Origin: Pseudomonas tohonis
GTDB taxonomy: Bacteria > Pseudomonadota > Gammaproteobacteria > Pseudomonadales > Pseudomonadaceae
Reading direction: 5' to 3'
Length of the DNA: 64,000 nucleotides
NCBI RefSeq assembly: GCF_012767755.2
Contig: NZ_AP023189.1
Span: forward strand, 744,001-808,000
Made by a program: the position numbers and the translations under genes. Within the stretch, counting starts at the first letter, position 1. Each line of letters starts with the position of its first letter. The notes below the pieces were generated by a model. It ran no database searches. It was not told where the DNA came from and worked only from the letters and a program-made list of their open reading frames with translations. Below are positions 1 to 7,865 of this stretch, piece by piece.

Positions 1-414
1 CTGCTGCGCGGCTTCACCAAGCGCGTGCACAAGTTCTGCCAGGCCCAGGCCGAGCACCCGCAGTTCAGGGGGCAGGTCGCCGAACTGGCGCGCCTCAACC
101 AGCAGTGGGGCGAACTGACCCAGAAGGTCGGCATGGCCGCCATGAAGAACCCGGACGAAGTGGGTGCCGCCTCCGTCGACTACCTCATGTACTCCGGCTA
201 CATCGTGCTCGCCTGGTTCTGGCTGCAGATGGCCGTGGTCGCCCAGGCCAAGCTCGATGCCGGCACCAGCGAAGCCGCCTACTACCAGACCAAGCTGGCC
301 ACCTTCGACTTCTACTTCAAGCGCCTGCTGCCGCGCACCACCGCCCATCAGGCGGGGGTCGAGGCCGGCAGCGACTCCCTGATGGCCCTGCCGGCCGAAC
401 AGTTCGCGCTCTGA
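1..414 (+). CDS. Acyl-CoA dehydrogenase, C-terminal part (5' end outside window)
   Basis: An open frame runs from base 1 to the TGA at 412-414, so only the last 137 residues of a longer protein are seen. They match the C-terminal extension of the roughly 590-residue acyl-CoA dehydrogenases. The pattern NPDEVGAASVDYL, then FYFKRLLPR and AGSDSLMALPAEQF, aligns with the end of the next gene. The two are therefore tandem paralogs, probably FAD enzymes of the first step of fatty-acid beta-oxidation. The substrate cannot be read from this fragment. A terminator follows 24 bp after the stop, so the next gene is probably transcribed separately. Confidence 0.9.
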   Translation: MLRGFTKRVHKFCQAQAEHPQFRGQVAELARLNQQWGELTQKVGMAAMKNPDEVGAASVDYLMYSGYIVLAWFWLQMAVVAQAKLDAGTSEAAYYQTKLATFDFYFKRLLPRTTAHQAGVEAGSDSLMALPAEQFAL

Positions 415-437
415 GCGTCTAATCTCGGTGTATCCAG

Positions 438-462
438 GGGCCCGCCACGTGCGGGCCCTTTT
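438..462 (+). terminator. Rho-independent terminator after the first acyl-CoA dehydrogenase
   Basis: An 8-bp GC-rich perfect stem (GGGCCCGC / GCGGGCCC at 438-445 and 451-458), a 5-base loop and TTTT. It lies just after the stop at 414. Confidence 0.8.
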
Positions 463-608
463 CATCGGGGTTGCGATTTGTGACCATTCAATAACATATG
501 GTCACGCAACGACCCTATGTGTCTCAAAAGTTGTTCGGGTACACTGCCGGCCTGTTCCGTGAAACCGGCCTTCCCGGCCACCTGTAGAGTTCCTGCGAGG
601 TTTTGCAC

Positions 609-2387
609 ATGGCTGACTACAAAGCGCCCCTGCGCGATATGCGCTTCGTTCTCAATGAAGTTTTCGAGGTCGCCAAGCTCTGGGCTGAACTGCCCGCCCT
701 GGCCGAGACCGTCGATGCGGAAACCGCCTCCGCGATCCTCGAAGAGGCTGGCAAGGTCACCGGCGGCGTCATCGCCCCGCTGAACCGTTCCGGCGACGAG
801 GAAGGCTGCCAGTGGAACGACGGCGTGGTCAGCACCCCGGCCGGCTTCCCCGAGGCCTACAAGACCTACGCCGAAGGCGGCTGGGTCGGCGTCGGTGGCG
901 ATCCGGTCTTCGGCGGCATGGGCATGCCCAAGGCGATCTCCGCCCAGGTCGAGGAAATGGTCAACTCGGCCAACCTGTCCTTCGGCCTCTACCCCATGCT
1001 CACCGCCGGTGCCTGCCTGTCGATCAACGCGCACGCCAGCGAAGAGCTGAAGGAAAAGTACCTGCCGAACATGTACGCGGGCGTCTGGGCCGGCTCCATG
1101 TGCCTGACCGAACCCCACGCCGGCACCGACCTGGGCATCATCCGCACCAAGGCCGAACCCCAGGCCGACGGCAGCTACAAGCTCACCGGCACCAAGATCT
1201 TCATCACCGGTGGCGAGCACGACCTCACCGAGAACATCATCCACCTGGTCCTGGCCAAGCTGCCCGACGCGCCGGCCGGCCCGAAAGGCATCTCGCTGTT
1301 CCTGGTGCCCAAGTTCATGGTCAACGCCGACGGCTCCCTGGGTGAGAAGAACGCCCTGTCCTGCGGCTCCATCGAACACAAGATGGGCATCAAGGCCTCC
1401 GCCACCTGCGTCATGAACTTCGACGGCGCCACCGGCTGGATCGTCGATGCCCCGAACAAGGGCCTGGCCGCCATGTTCACCATGATGAACTACGAGCGCC
1501 TGGGCGTCGGCATCCAGGGCCTGGCCTCCGGCGAGCGTTCCTACCAGAGCGCCGTCGAATACGCCCGTGACCGCATCCAGAGCCGTGCGCCGACCGGCCC
1601 GGTCGCCAAGGACAAGGCCGCCGACCCGATCATCGTGCACCCCGACGTGCGTCGCATGCTGCTGACCATGAAGGCCGCCAACGAAGGTGGTCGTGCCTTC
1701 TCCACCTACGTCGCCATGCAGCTCGACACCGCCAAGTACAGCGAAGACCCCGTCGTGCGCAAGCGCGCCGAGGAAATGGTCGCCCTGCTGACCCCCGTGG
1801 CCAAGGCCTTCCTCACCGACCTCGGCCTGGAAACCACCGTCCACGGCCAGCAGATCTTCGGCGGCCACGGCTTCATCCGCGAGTGGGGCCAGGAGCAGCT
1901 GGTGCGTGACGTGCGCATCACCCAGATCTACGAAGGCACCAACGGCATCCAGGCCCTGGACCTCGTCGGCCGCAAGGTCGTCGGCAGCGGTGGCGCGTTC
2001 TACAAGCACTTCTCCGACGAGATCAAGGCCTTCACCGGCAGCGCCTCCGCCGACCTGGCCGAGTTCGTCCAGCCGCTGAACGCCGCCGTCGCCAACCTCG
2101 ACGACCTGACCGCTTGGCTGCTGGAACGCGCCAAGTCCAACCCCAACGAGATCGGCGCCGCCTCGGTCGAGTACCTGCACGCCTTCGGCTACACCGCCTA
2201 CGCCTACATGTGGGCGCTGATGGCCAAGGCTGCACTGGGCAAGGAAGGCCAGGACGAGTTCTACGCCAGCAAGCTCGGCACCGCGCGCTTCTACTTCGCC
2301 CGCCTGCTGCCGCGCATCCACTCCCTGACCGCCTCCGTGAAGGCCGGCAGCGAGTCGCTGTACCTGCTGGACGCCGCCCAGTTCTAA
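609..2387 (+). CDS. Acyl-CoA dehydrogenase, long form (592 aa)
   Basis: A FAD-dependent acyl-CoA dehydrogenase that introduces the trans-2 double bond into acyl-CoA thioesters. The usual three domains are present. CLTEPHAGTDLG near residue 164 marks the flavin/substrate region. ERLGVGIQGLASGERSY comes later, and YEGTNGIQALDL near residue 440 is the family's C-terminal signature. The last 120 residues are the extra C-terminal domain of the ~590-aa class. ATG 609 is preferred over the in-frame TTG at 603: it has an upstream GCGAGG, and MADYKAPLRDM is the typical N-terminus of this family. It is a paralog of the truncated gene upstream and stands as its own transcription unit between terminators. 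Chain-length preference is unknown. Confidence 0.95.
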   Translation: MADYKAPLRDMRFVLNEVFEVAKLWAELPALAETVDAETASAILEEAGKVTGGVIAPLNRSGDEEGCQWNDGVVSTPAGFPEAYKTYAEGGWVGVGGDPVFGGMGMPKAISAQVEEMVNSANLSFGLYPMLTAGACLSINAHASEELKEKYLPNMYAGVWAGSMCLTEPHAGTDLGIIRTKAEPQADGSYKLTGTKIFITGGEHDLTENIIHLVLAKLPDAPAGPKGISLFLVPKFMVNADGSLGEKNALSCGSIEHKMGIKASATCVMNFDGATGWIVDAPNKGLAAMFTMMNYERLGVGIQGLASGERSYQSAVEYARDRIQSRAPTGPVAKDKAADPIIVHPDVRRMLLTMKAANEGGRAFSTYVAMQLDTAKYSEDPVVRKRAEEMVALLTPVAKAFLTDLGLETTVHGQQIFGGHGFIREWGQEQLVRDVRITQIYEGTNGIQALDLVGRKVVGSGGAFYKHFSDEIKAFTGSASADLAEFVQPLNAAVANLDDLTAWLLERAKSNPNEIGAASVEYLHAFGYTAYAYMWALMAKAALGKEGQDEFYASKLGTARFYFARLLPRIHSLTASVKAGSESLYLLDAAQF

Positions 2388-2406
2388 GCGGCCCCCGCAA
2401 ACGAAG

Positions 2407-2431
2407 AAGCCCCGCCGATGCGGGGCTTTTT
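2407..2431 (+). terminator. Rho-independent terminator of the acyl-CoA dehydrogenase
   Basis: A perfect 9-bp stem (AAGCCCCGC / GCGGGGCTT) with a CGAT loop, running into a T tract, 20 bp after the stop at 2387. Confidence 0.9.
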
Positions 2432-2641
2432 CATTTGAACGTGGGAAATCGCGTCTTCAGGGCGTGGTCATGAGTCATCGGCTCTGTGACAGTTCGAGCC
2501 GAGGACTGACAGGATGAGCTCGTGCCGTGGGGTGTGCCGTGCGCACCGCCGCTCGGTGCTTCCGGCGAGTCCCCGGTGCGCAGCACACCCTACGTCCGGA
2601 GCGCGCGGCGGTCGCGGGCTCCGAGGTCTGGTTGCGCCCCT

Positions 2642-3295
2642 TCAATCCGGGATCAGCCTGTCCACCAGGCCCGGGTCGTCGATGAAGCGGTTGCGGGTGC
2701 CCTGCAGCGCGGCGATCTGCTCGTTGCGGGCGCGTTCCTCGGCGTCCACCGGGTCCAGGCGGTGCCACTCCTTGAACATCTGCACCTGGCCGACGATGGG
2801 CAGGCCGTACTCGATGTGCATGTAGAAGATCGCCCGGGCCACGTTGCCCTTGGCGGCATCGCGAGGCTCCACCAGCTGGAAGCTGGTCCTGAGGTCGCAC
2901 TCGGCGCCGAACTTGCTCGGCACATCGCCGACCATGCCGAACAGCGCATTGCGCCGCGCCAGCTCGACCCGCGCCAGCTCCGGGTAGAGGTTGTGCAGGT
3001 CGGCGAGCATGAAGGGATATTGCGCGTTGGCGCTCTTGCACTGGCTGTCGGTGACGCAGCGCAGCGCGCTCTTGATCTGCTTGATGGAATAGACCGGGCT
3101 GGCTGCCAGCAGGCCACTCTCGCCGGTGAAGGCCTTGCCGCAATACAGCGTGGTACCGGCGCCCGCATAGAGCTGAGGCCAGAAGACCTGGCTCACGGCC
3201 GCCTTGTGATCGGGGAGCCTGTCCTGGCCGCCGGCGAGGGCGGTGGTGGCGATGAAAGGGGTGAGGCAGCAAAGGGCAATCGCAACTACGCGCAT
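2642..3295 (-). CDS. Endonuclease I family protein, secreted (217 aa)
   Basis: The predicted product resembles the periplasmic/secreted endonuclease I (EndA/NucM/Bsn) family, which cuts DNA and RNA non-specifically. The N-terminus MRVVAIALCCLTPFIATTALAGG is a signal peptide ending in an A-x-A site. The mature part has ADLHNLYPELARVELARRNALFG, then KGNVARAIFYMHIEYGLPI, then EWHRLDPVDAEERARNEQIAALQG. These match the family's DLHNL.P, RG(D/N)xARxxFYM and W...DPVD..E..RN..I..(Q)G blocks. The canonical first histidine segment (E/THxxP) is not obvious, so it belongs to a divergent branch and activity is not certain. ATG 3295 is chosen because GGGG lies about 8 bases upstream; an in-frame ATG at 3301 is the alternative. 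No partner gene is linked. Confidence 0.8.
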   Translation of the reverse strand: MRVVAIALCCLTPFIATTALAGGQDRLPDHKAAVSQVFWPQLYAGAGTTLYCGKAFTGESGLLAASPVYSIKQIKSALRCVTDSQCKSANAQYPFMLADLHNLYPELARVELARRNALFGMVGDVPSKFGAECDLRTSFQLVEPRDAAKGNVARAIFYMHIEYGLPIVGQVQMFKEWHRLDPVDAEERARNEQIAALQGTRNRFIDDPGLVDRLIPD

Positions 3296-3483
3296 GGTCA
3301 TGACCCCAGTCGACCGCACGAAAAGGCCGGCCATATCGTTCTTGTAGGACAATGCGGAGTCTATCAAGCGACTATTCTGAAGACAAAGCCTACCGATCGC
3401 TTGCTTGGTTGCTGCATTGCCTCTGGGACGGGCCTTTCACTGACGTGATGGCCTTTTGTGATCAAATCGTCAAACCGCTATTT

Positions 3484-3501
3484 TGTAAGATATTGCTTAC
3501 A
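3484..3501 (+). promoter_or_regulatory. GacA upstream activating sequence (UAS) of rsmY
   Basis: TGTAAG-N6-CTTACA is an exact match to the 18-bp palindromic GacA box found before rsm sRNA genes in pseudomonads. Its centre is about 65 bp upstream of the proposed sRNA start. A CTAATC -10-like element is at 3545-3550. Confidence 0.92.
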
Positions 3502-3557
3502 TTTTCTGAAGGCGTTCGCTGCTTCCGCCTACATGGCTGCAGGACTAATCTTCACTC

Positions 3558-3690
3558 CATAGGGACGTAGCGCAGGAAGCGCACTGAAAAACAGGGACTA
3601 CGCCGGATTTCCGCCAGGATGGTGGGTAGATCAGGGATGTCAGGGATACAAGTCTGCAAAAACCTCGCTTCGGCGGGGTTTTTCTTTTTC
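3558..3690 (+). ncRNA. rsmY: RsmY-type small RNA that sequesters RsmA/CsrA
   Basis: A roughly 130-nt sRNA is inferred between the GacA box and a terminator. It carries seven GGA motifs (near 3563, 3575, 3595, 3605, 3617, 3635 and 3644). Two sit in hairpin loops: GCGC-AGGAA-GCGC at 3570-3582 and the CCA-GGA-TGG hairpin near 3614-3622. The first matches the hairpin I remember from P. aeruginosa RsmY. Repeated GGA/AGGGA sites are the binding sites for the translational repressor RsmA/RsmE. The next genes (LysR, MOSC, aminotransferase, glutamine amidotransferase) resemble PA0528-PA0531, which follow rsmY in PAO1. This argues for RsmY over RsmX or RsmZ. The exact 5' end is inferred from the -10-like element. 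Confidence 0.88.
3658..3690. terminator. Bidirectional terminator between rsmY and the LysR gene
   Basis: The stem AACCTCGC / GCGGGGTT (one G-T wobble) has a TTCG loop. It is followed by a long T tract on the + strand and preceded by AAAAA, which gives a T tract on the - strand. It ends rsmY and can also serve the convergent LysR gene that stops at 3702. Confidence 0.85.
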
Positions 3691-3701
3691 CGGACCCGGC
3701 A

Positions 3702-4592
3702 TCACGCGGCGGGGGGCACCAGGTTCTCCAGCAGAGCCCGCAGCAGCTCCAGCGTCGCCTGCTGGCGCTGGGCATCGCGGAATACCAACCCCACCTTCAA
3801 CGGCACGCGGGGCTCGCTCAAGGGCTTCCACAGCAGCGCCTGGTTGGCATGCAACTGCCGCGCGCGGCCGGGCAGCACCGTGGCCAGGCGCGTATGCGGC
3901 AGGCTGTCGAGGATGCCGGCCATATGGTTCAGCTCCGCCTGCACCTGCGGGCGCCGGCCGATCAGCGCCAACTGCTCCTGCCAGATCTGCCGTACGCGGA
4001 ACTCCTCGCCCAGCAGCAGCATCGGCAACTCCGCGGCCTGGGCCAGCGAGACCTTGCGGAACTCCTTCAGCGGGTGCTCCTCGGGAATCACCAGTTGCAA
4101 CTCGTCCTCGTACAGCAACTGGCTGTGCAGCCCCGGTTGGCGCGGCGGCAGGAAGCCGATGCCGATATCCAGGTTGCCGGTCAGCAGGCGCCGCTCGATG
4201 TCCAGGCCCGACAGCTCGTAGATCTGCACCACCAGGTGCGGCTGGGCTTCGCGCAGGCGCTCCAGCAGCAGCGGCACCAGGCTCGCGTTGACCGTCTGCA
4301 GCACGCCGATGGCCAGGCTCCGGGGTGATTGCCCGCGGAAGTTGCGCAACGCCTCGCGCGCCCGCTCCATGCCGTCGAGCAGCGGCAGCGCATGGTTGTA
4401 GAGCGTGTGCGCGGCGAGGGTCGGCAGCAGGCGCTTGCCGGTGCGCTGGAACAGGCTCACGTCCAGCCCCTGTTCCAGCTGGCGGATCTGCTGGGAAAGC
4501 GCCGGCTGGGAAATGCTCAGGCGCTCGGCAGCGCGGCCGACATGGCCTTCCTCGTAGAGCGCGACGAAATAGCGAAGCTGGCGGAAATCCAT
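3702..4592 (-). CDS. LysR family transcriptional regulator (296 aa)
   Basis: A typical full-length LysR regulator. The N-terminal winged HTH (MDFRQLRYFVALYEEGHVGRAAERL, then SQPALSQQIRQLE) occupies residues 1-60. The periplasmic-binding-like effector domain runs from about residue 90 to the end (LAIGVLQTVNASLVPLLL; LDIGIGFLPPRQPGL). The profile resembles CynR-type regulators. It is divergent from the MOSC-aminotransferase operon starting at 4695, with only 102 bp between, so that operon is its most likely target. The inducer is unknown. Its 3' end meets the rsmY terminator. Confidence 0.93.
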   Translation of the reverse strand: MDFRQLRYFVALYEEGHVGRAAERLSISQPALSQQIRQLEQGLDVSLFQRTGKRLLPTLAAHTLYNHALPLLDGMERAREALRNFRGQSPRSLAIGVLQTVNASLVPLLLERLREAQPHLVVQIYELSGLDIERRLLTGNLDIGIGFLPPRQPGLHSQLLYEDELQLVIPEEHPLKEFRKVSLAQAAELPMLLLGEEFRVRQIWQEQLALIGRRPQVQAELNHMAGILDSLPHTRLATVLPGRARQLHANQALLWKPLSEPRVPLKVGLVFRDAQRQQATLELLRALLENLVPPAA

Positions 4593-4694
4593 AAGCCTTT
4601 CTTATCGAAGAACCTGAAAAATCGAAATGTCATGCGCAGCGGCAAGGCCCTAGTCTAGCGGCCATAGAACCTGGTTCAAGCGCTGGAGCACGAC

Positions 4695-5393
4695 ATGCAG
4701 GGCCTGGAAGTAAAAGGTGTATTCATAGGCAAAGCCGAAGATATCGGCGGGGGACTCAGCAGCGCGATCGACAAGCGCCCGGTGGAACACCGGCTCTGGC
4801 TCTGGCCCCAGGGCCTGGGCAGCGACGAGCAGGGTGACCCGCGATTCCACGGCGGCCCCGAGCGCGCCCTGCACCACTACCCGGCGGAGCACTACCGCTA
4901 CTGGCGCAAGCACTACCGCCACCTCGCCTGGAAGGCCCCGTCCTTCGGCGAGAACCTCTCCACCTACGGCCTCACCGAAGAGCAGGTGTGCATCGGCGAC
5001 AGCTTCCGCTGGGGCGAAGCCATCATCCAGGTCAGCCAGCCGCGCTCGCCCTGCTACCGCCTGAGCCGCCGCTGGGGCATCGAGGAATTGCCGCGCCTGG
5101 TGCAGGACACCGGCCGCTGCGGCTGGTTCTACCGCGTGCTGCGCCCCGGCTTCGTCAGCACCGGGGATCGCCTCGCGTTGCTGGAACGCCCATTCCCAGA
5201 ACTCAGTGTCGCCCGTGCCGTGCGTGCCTACTTCCACGAACCCCTGGAGCGCGAGGGCCTGCAACTGCTGCAGGCCTGCGAAGCCCTGAGCGGCCGCTGG
5301 CGCGACGGTGCCGCGCGGCGCCTTTCCAGCGGCCAGGTCGAGGACTGGAATGCACGCCTGCACGGCCTGCCGCTGGAGGGCATGCGCGCATGA
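4695..5393 (+). CDS. MOSC domain protein, YiiM-like (232 aa)
   Basis: A MOSC-domain protein resembling E. coli YiiM, a molybdenum-cofactor enzyme that reduces N-hydroxylated base analogues such as 6-hydroxylaminopurine. Visible features are the beta-barrel segments VKGVFIGKAEDI and RFHGGPERALHHYP, then SFGENLSTYGL. The conserved cysteine is in QPRSPCYRLSRRWG near residue 120; this Cys ligates the Mo cofactor in MOSC proteins. The C-terminal 60 residues match the YiiM helical extension (3-alpha type). The stop overlaps the start of the next small gene (ATGA), so this is the first gene of a four-gene operon. The function here is inferred from family only. Confidence 0.88.
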   Translation: MQGLEVKGVFIGKAEDIGGGLSSAIDKRPVEHRLWLWPQGLGSDEQGDPRFHGGPERALHHYPAEHYRYWRKHYRHLAWKAPSFGENLSTYGLTEEQVCIGDSFRWGEAIIQVSQPRSPCYRLSRRWGIEELPRLVQDTGRCGWFYRVLRPGFVSTGDRLALLERPFPELSVARAVRAYFHEPLEREGLQLLQACEALSGRWRDGAARRLSSGQVEDWNARLHGLPLEGMRA

Positions 5394-5629
5394 GCGACTA
5401 CCAGATCAATCTGGAACGCCACGGCGTGCTGCTCGCCACCCTGGAGGTGAGCCAGGCGCGCTACGTGGAGATGACCACCCTGCTGCGCGAGCGTTTCCCC
5501 CTCGCCGAAGGCTTCGCCCTGCGCATCCGCCGGCGCCGCGAGCTGCGCCGCATCCTCGAGCAGGGGCCGGAAGGCCTGCGCCTGCTGGGCATCGAATACC
5601 GCCATGAAGAGGTCCCCGACCATGCGTGA
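5390..5629 (+). CDS. Small conserved protein of unknown function (79 aa)
   Basis: A 79-residue frame starting with MSDYQINLERHGVLLATLEV. It overlaps the MOSC stop by an ATGA junction and overlaps the aminotransferase start by 8 bases. Such tight coupling supports it being real and co-translated. It is acidic at the N-terminus and very Arg-rich in the middle (ALRIRRRRELRRILEQG), with no signal peptide or membrane segment. I do not recognise a domain. Codon use matches its neighbours. It could be an accessory factor for the MOSC or aminotransferase enzyme. Confidence 0.75.
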   Translation: MSDYQINLERHGVLLATLEVSQARYVEMTTLLRERFPLAEGFALRIRRRRELRRILEQGPEGLRLLGIEYRHEEVPDHA

Positions 5630-6818
5630 CCCCCTCGCCGGCCTGCGCCTGATGCGCACCGTCGAACGCCCGCCCCAGGTCTTCGTGCGTGGCCAGGGCT
5701 CCTGGCTCTGGGACGCCGACGGCCGCGCCTACCTGGACTTCACCCAGGGCTGGGCGGTCAACAGCCTCGGCCACAGCCCCGGCGTCGTGGTCGAGGCGCT
5801 CAAGCGCCAGGCGGAGGCCCTGATCAACCCGGGGCCGGCCTTCTACAACCGCGGCATGCTCAAGCTCGCCTCGCGCCTGTGCCAGGCCAGCGGCAGCGAC
5901 CAGGTCTACTTCCTCAACAGTGGCGCCGAAGCCAACGAGGGCGCGATCAAGCTCGCGCGCAAATGGGGCCAGCTGCATCGTGGCGGCGCCTACGGCATCG
6001 TCACCGCCGGCAACAGCTTCCACGGCCGCACCCTCGCCACCATGTCCGCCTCCGGCAAGCCGGCCTTCCAGGCCCTGTTCGAGCCCAAGGTGCCCGGTTT
6101 CACCAAGGTGCCGTTCAACGACCTCGATGCCCTGCACGCCGCCGTCGACGACAGCGTCGTCGCGGTGATGCTGGAACCGGTGCAGGGCGAGGCCGGGGTC
6201 ATCCCCGCCACCCTCGAATACCTGCAGGGCGCCGAGCGCCTGTGCCGCGAGCGCGGCGTGCTGCTGATCCTCGACGAGGTGCAGACCGGCATCGGCCGCT
6301 GCGGTGCCCTGCTGGCCGAGGACCTCTACGGCGTGCGCGCCGACATCATCACCCTCGGCAAGGGCCTGGGCGGCGGCGTACCCCTGGCTGCGCTGCTCGC
6401 CCGGGGCAACGCCTGCTGCTTCGAGCCGGGCGAGCAGGGCGGCACCTACCACGGCAACGCGCTGATGACCGCCGCCGGCCTCGCCGTGCTCAATACCGTG
6501 CTGGAGCCGGGCTTCCTCGAACAGGTGCGCGATGTCGCCCAGCACCTGCGCGAAGGCCTCGCCCGCGTGGCCCGCCGCCACGGCCACGGCCCCCTGCGCG
6601 GCCATGGCCTGCTGATCGGCATGCCGCTGATCGAACAGCGCGCCGACGCGGTGGTCCGCGCCGCACTCGACGAAGGCCTGCTGATCAACGGCCTGGCCAG
6701 CGACTGCCTGCGCTTTTCTCCCGCGCTCACGGTCAGCCACGCCAACGTCGACGAGATGCTCAAGCGCCTCAACCGCGCCTTCGCCCTGGCCAGGGGCAAA
6801 CACAAGGAGCCCGCCTGA
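5622..6818 (+). CDS. Class III PLP-dependent aminotransferase, ArgD-like (398 aa)
   Basis: A class III (omega/acetylornithine-type) aminotransferase. The PLP lysine is in ITLGKGLGGGVPLAALLA. Other family blocks are FLNSGAEANEGAIKLARKWG, FHGRTLATMSASGK, LILDEVQTGIGRCG and GTYHGNALMTAAGL. The length matches ArgD/AstC relatives. ATG 5622 is chosen (AGAGG 8 bases upstream) rather than ATG 5604. It resembles PA0530 by context. The glutamine amidotransferase two bases downstream suggests a shared pathway for an amino or carboxamide compound, but the substrate cannot be told from sequence. It is not the biosynthetic argD by context. Confidence 0.92.
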   Translation: MRDPLAGLRLMRTVERPPQVFVRGQGSWLWDADGRAYLDFTQGWAVNSLGHSPGVVVEALKRQAEALINPGPAFYNRGMLKLASRLCQASGSDQVYFLNSGAEANEGAIKLARKWGQLHRGGAYGIVTAGNSFHGRTLATMSASGKPAFQALFEPKVPGFTKVPFNDLDALHAAVDDSVVAVMLEPVQGEAGVIPATLEYLQGAERLCRERGVLLILDEVQTGIGRCGALLAEDLYGVRADIITLGKGLGGGVPLAALLARGNACCFEPGEQGGTYHGNALMTAAGLAVLNTVLEPGFLEQVRDVAQHLREGLARVARRHGHGPLRGHGLLIGMPLIEQRADAVVRAALDEGLLINGLASDCLRFSPALTVSHANVDEMLKRLNRAFALARGKHKEPA

Positions 6819-6819
6819 T

Positions 6820-7524
6820 ATGCGCGTCGCCATCCTCCAGCACGTCCCCTTCGAGGGCATCGGCCGCATCGCCCAATGGCTCGACCTGCGCTCGGCCCAG
6901 GTGCGCGTGCACTACCTGCATGCCGGCTGCCCATTGCCGGAGCTGGATGCCTTCGAGCTGCTGATCGTCATGGGCGGGCCGATGAGCGTCCACGACGAGG
7001 CCGTGGTGCCCTGGCTCGCCGGCGAGAAGGCGCTGATCCGCGCAGCCCTGGTCGCTGAAAAGCGCGTGCTGGGCATCTGCCTGGGCGCCCAGCTGCTGGC
7101 CGAAGCCCTCGGCGCGCAAGTCCGCACGGGGCAGGTCGAGATCGGCTGGTGGCCCATGGAGAAACACGCCCTCGCCGAGCACTCGCCGCTGGGCCGCATG
7201 CTGCCGCAGCGCCTCATGGCCATGCACTGGCACGGCGAGACCTTCGACCTGCCGGCCGGCTCCATCCCGCTCTACGGTTCGGCGGCCTGCGCCAACCAGG
7301 GCTTCGTCTGGAAGGAGCGCGCCATCGGCCTGCAATGCCACCTGGAAAGCACGCCCGAAAGCATCCACGAACTGCTCGAAGCCTGCCCCGACGACCTGGC
7401 CCTCAGCGGCTCGGTGGAAAGCGCCGCCGCCATCCGCGACGGCTTCCCCCACTGCAGCGCCCTGGCGCCGACGCTGTTCCGCCTGCTCGACTACCTCACC
7501 GGGCCGCACGCCGTGCTGACCTGA
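6820..7524 (+). CDS. Class I glutamine amidotransferase (234 aa)
   Basis: A stand-alone GATase1 (GMP-synthase-like) domain protein. The nucleophilic cysteine is in LGICLGAQLLAEALG (elbow G-x-C-x-G). The His/Glu pair of the triad is in IGLQCHLESTPESI. VMGGPMSVHDE is the oxyanion-strand region. It starts one base after the aminotransferase stop region, with AAGGAG upstream, so it is the last gene of the MOSC operon. The amide acceptor is unknown; the linked aminotransferase is the best clue. Confidence 0.92.
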   Translation: MRVAILQHVPFEGIGRIAQWLDLRSAQVRVHYLHAGCPLPELDAFELLIVMGGPMSVHDEAVVPWLAGEKALIRAALVAEKRVLGICLGAQLLAEALGAQVRTGQVEIGWWPMEKHALAEHSPLGRMLPQRLMAMHWHGETFDLPAGSIPLYGSAACANQGFVWKERAIGLQCHLESTPESIHELLEACPDDLALSGSVESAAAIRDGFPHCSALAPTLFRLLDYLTGPHAVLT

Positions 7525-7550
7525 CCCTGTCCCCTCGAGTCTCTTTCTCA

Positions 7551-7590
7551 ACCGCCCGGCGGCCCTGCCCTTTGCCCCGGGCGGTCTTTC
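7551..7590 (+). terminator. Putative terminator of the MOSC-GATase operon
   Basis: A perfect 9-bp stem (ACCGCCCGG / CCGGGCGGT, 7551-7559 and 7577-7585) with a 17-base loop, followed by CTTTC, 27 bp after the stop. The T tract is short. Confidence 0.6.
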
Positions 7591-7619
7591 ATTCCAGGCA
7601 CCGGTCAACAAGGCGCGCT

Positions 7620-7832
7620 GTTTCAGTGGGCCCCCGCGTTCGCGAGGGTGACGAGGGGCGGGGAGCCGTCGGCGCGCCGTCAACTCCGAGCCGGCGTGGA
7701 TCGCTGAAGGGCATCGTGAGCGGAGTGCGCTCCTGCGGGTGCAATCCGGCATCCCGAGCACCAGGCCGCGCGGATTCGACCGTGGCTTCCACGTCCCACC
7801 CATACCGTCATCCCCGCGAACGCGGGGAACCA
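7620..7832. repeat. REP-like inverted element in the 7525-7865 gap
   Basis: CCCCGCGTTCGCGAGGGTGAC near 7625 and GTCATCCCCGCGAACGCGG near 7808 are near-perfect inverted copies, and each also folds on itself (CGCG...CGCG). This is the look of a REP/BIME pair between the MOSC operon and davA. Nothing coding is evident in the gap. Confidence 0.6.
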
Positions 7833-7865
7833 CTGAACCCGCTTCGCCAGCCAGATAAGGGGCGG

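Noticed and set aside
462..2321. A 619-codon - strand frame opposite the acyl-CoA dehydrogenase
   Set aside because: Same GC shadow effect. The + strand gene has clear family motifs, while this frame has none.
3352..3570. A 72-codon + strand frame before the LysR gene
   Set aside because: It overlaps the GacA box and the rsmY 5' end, has no ribosome-binding site of note, and no family resemblance.
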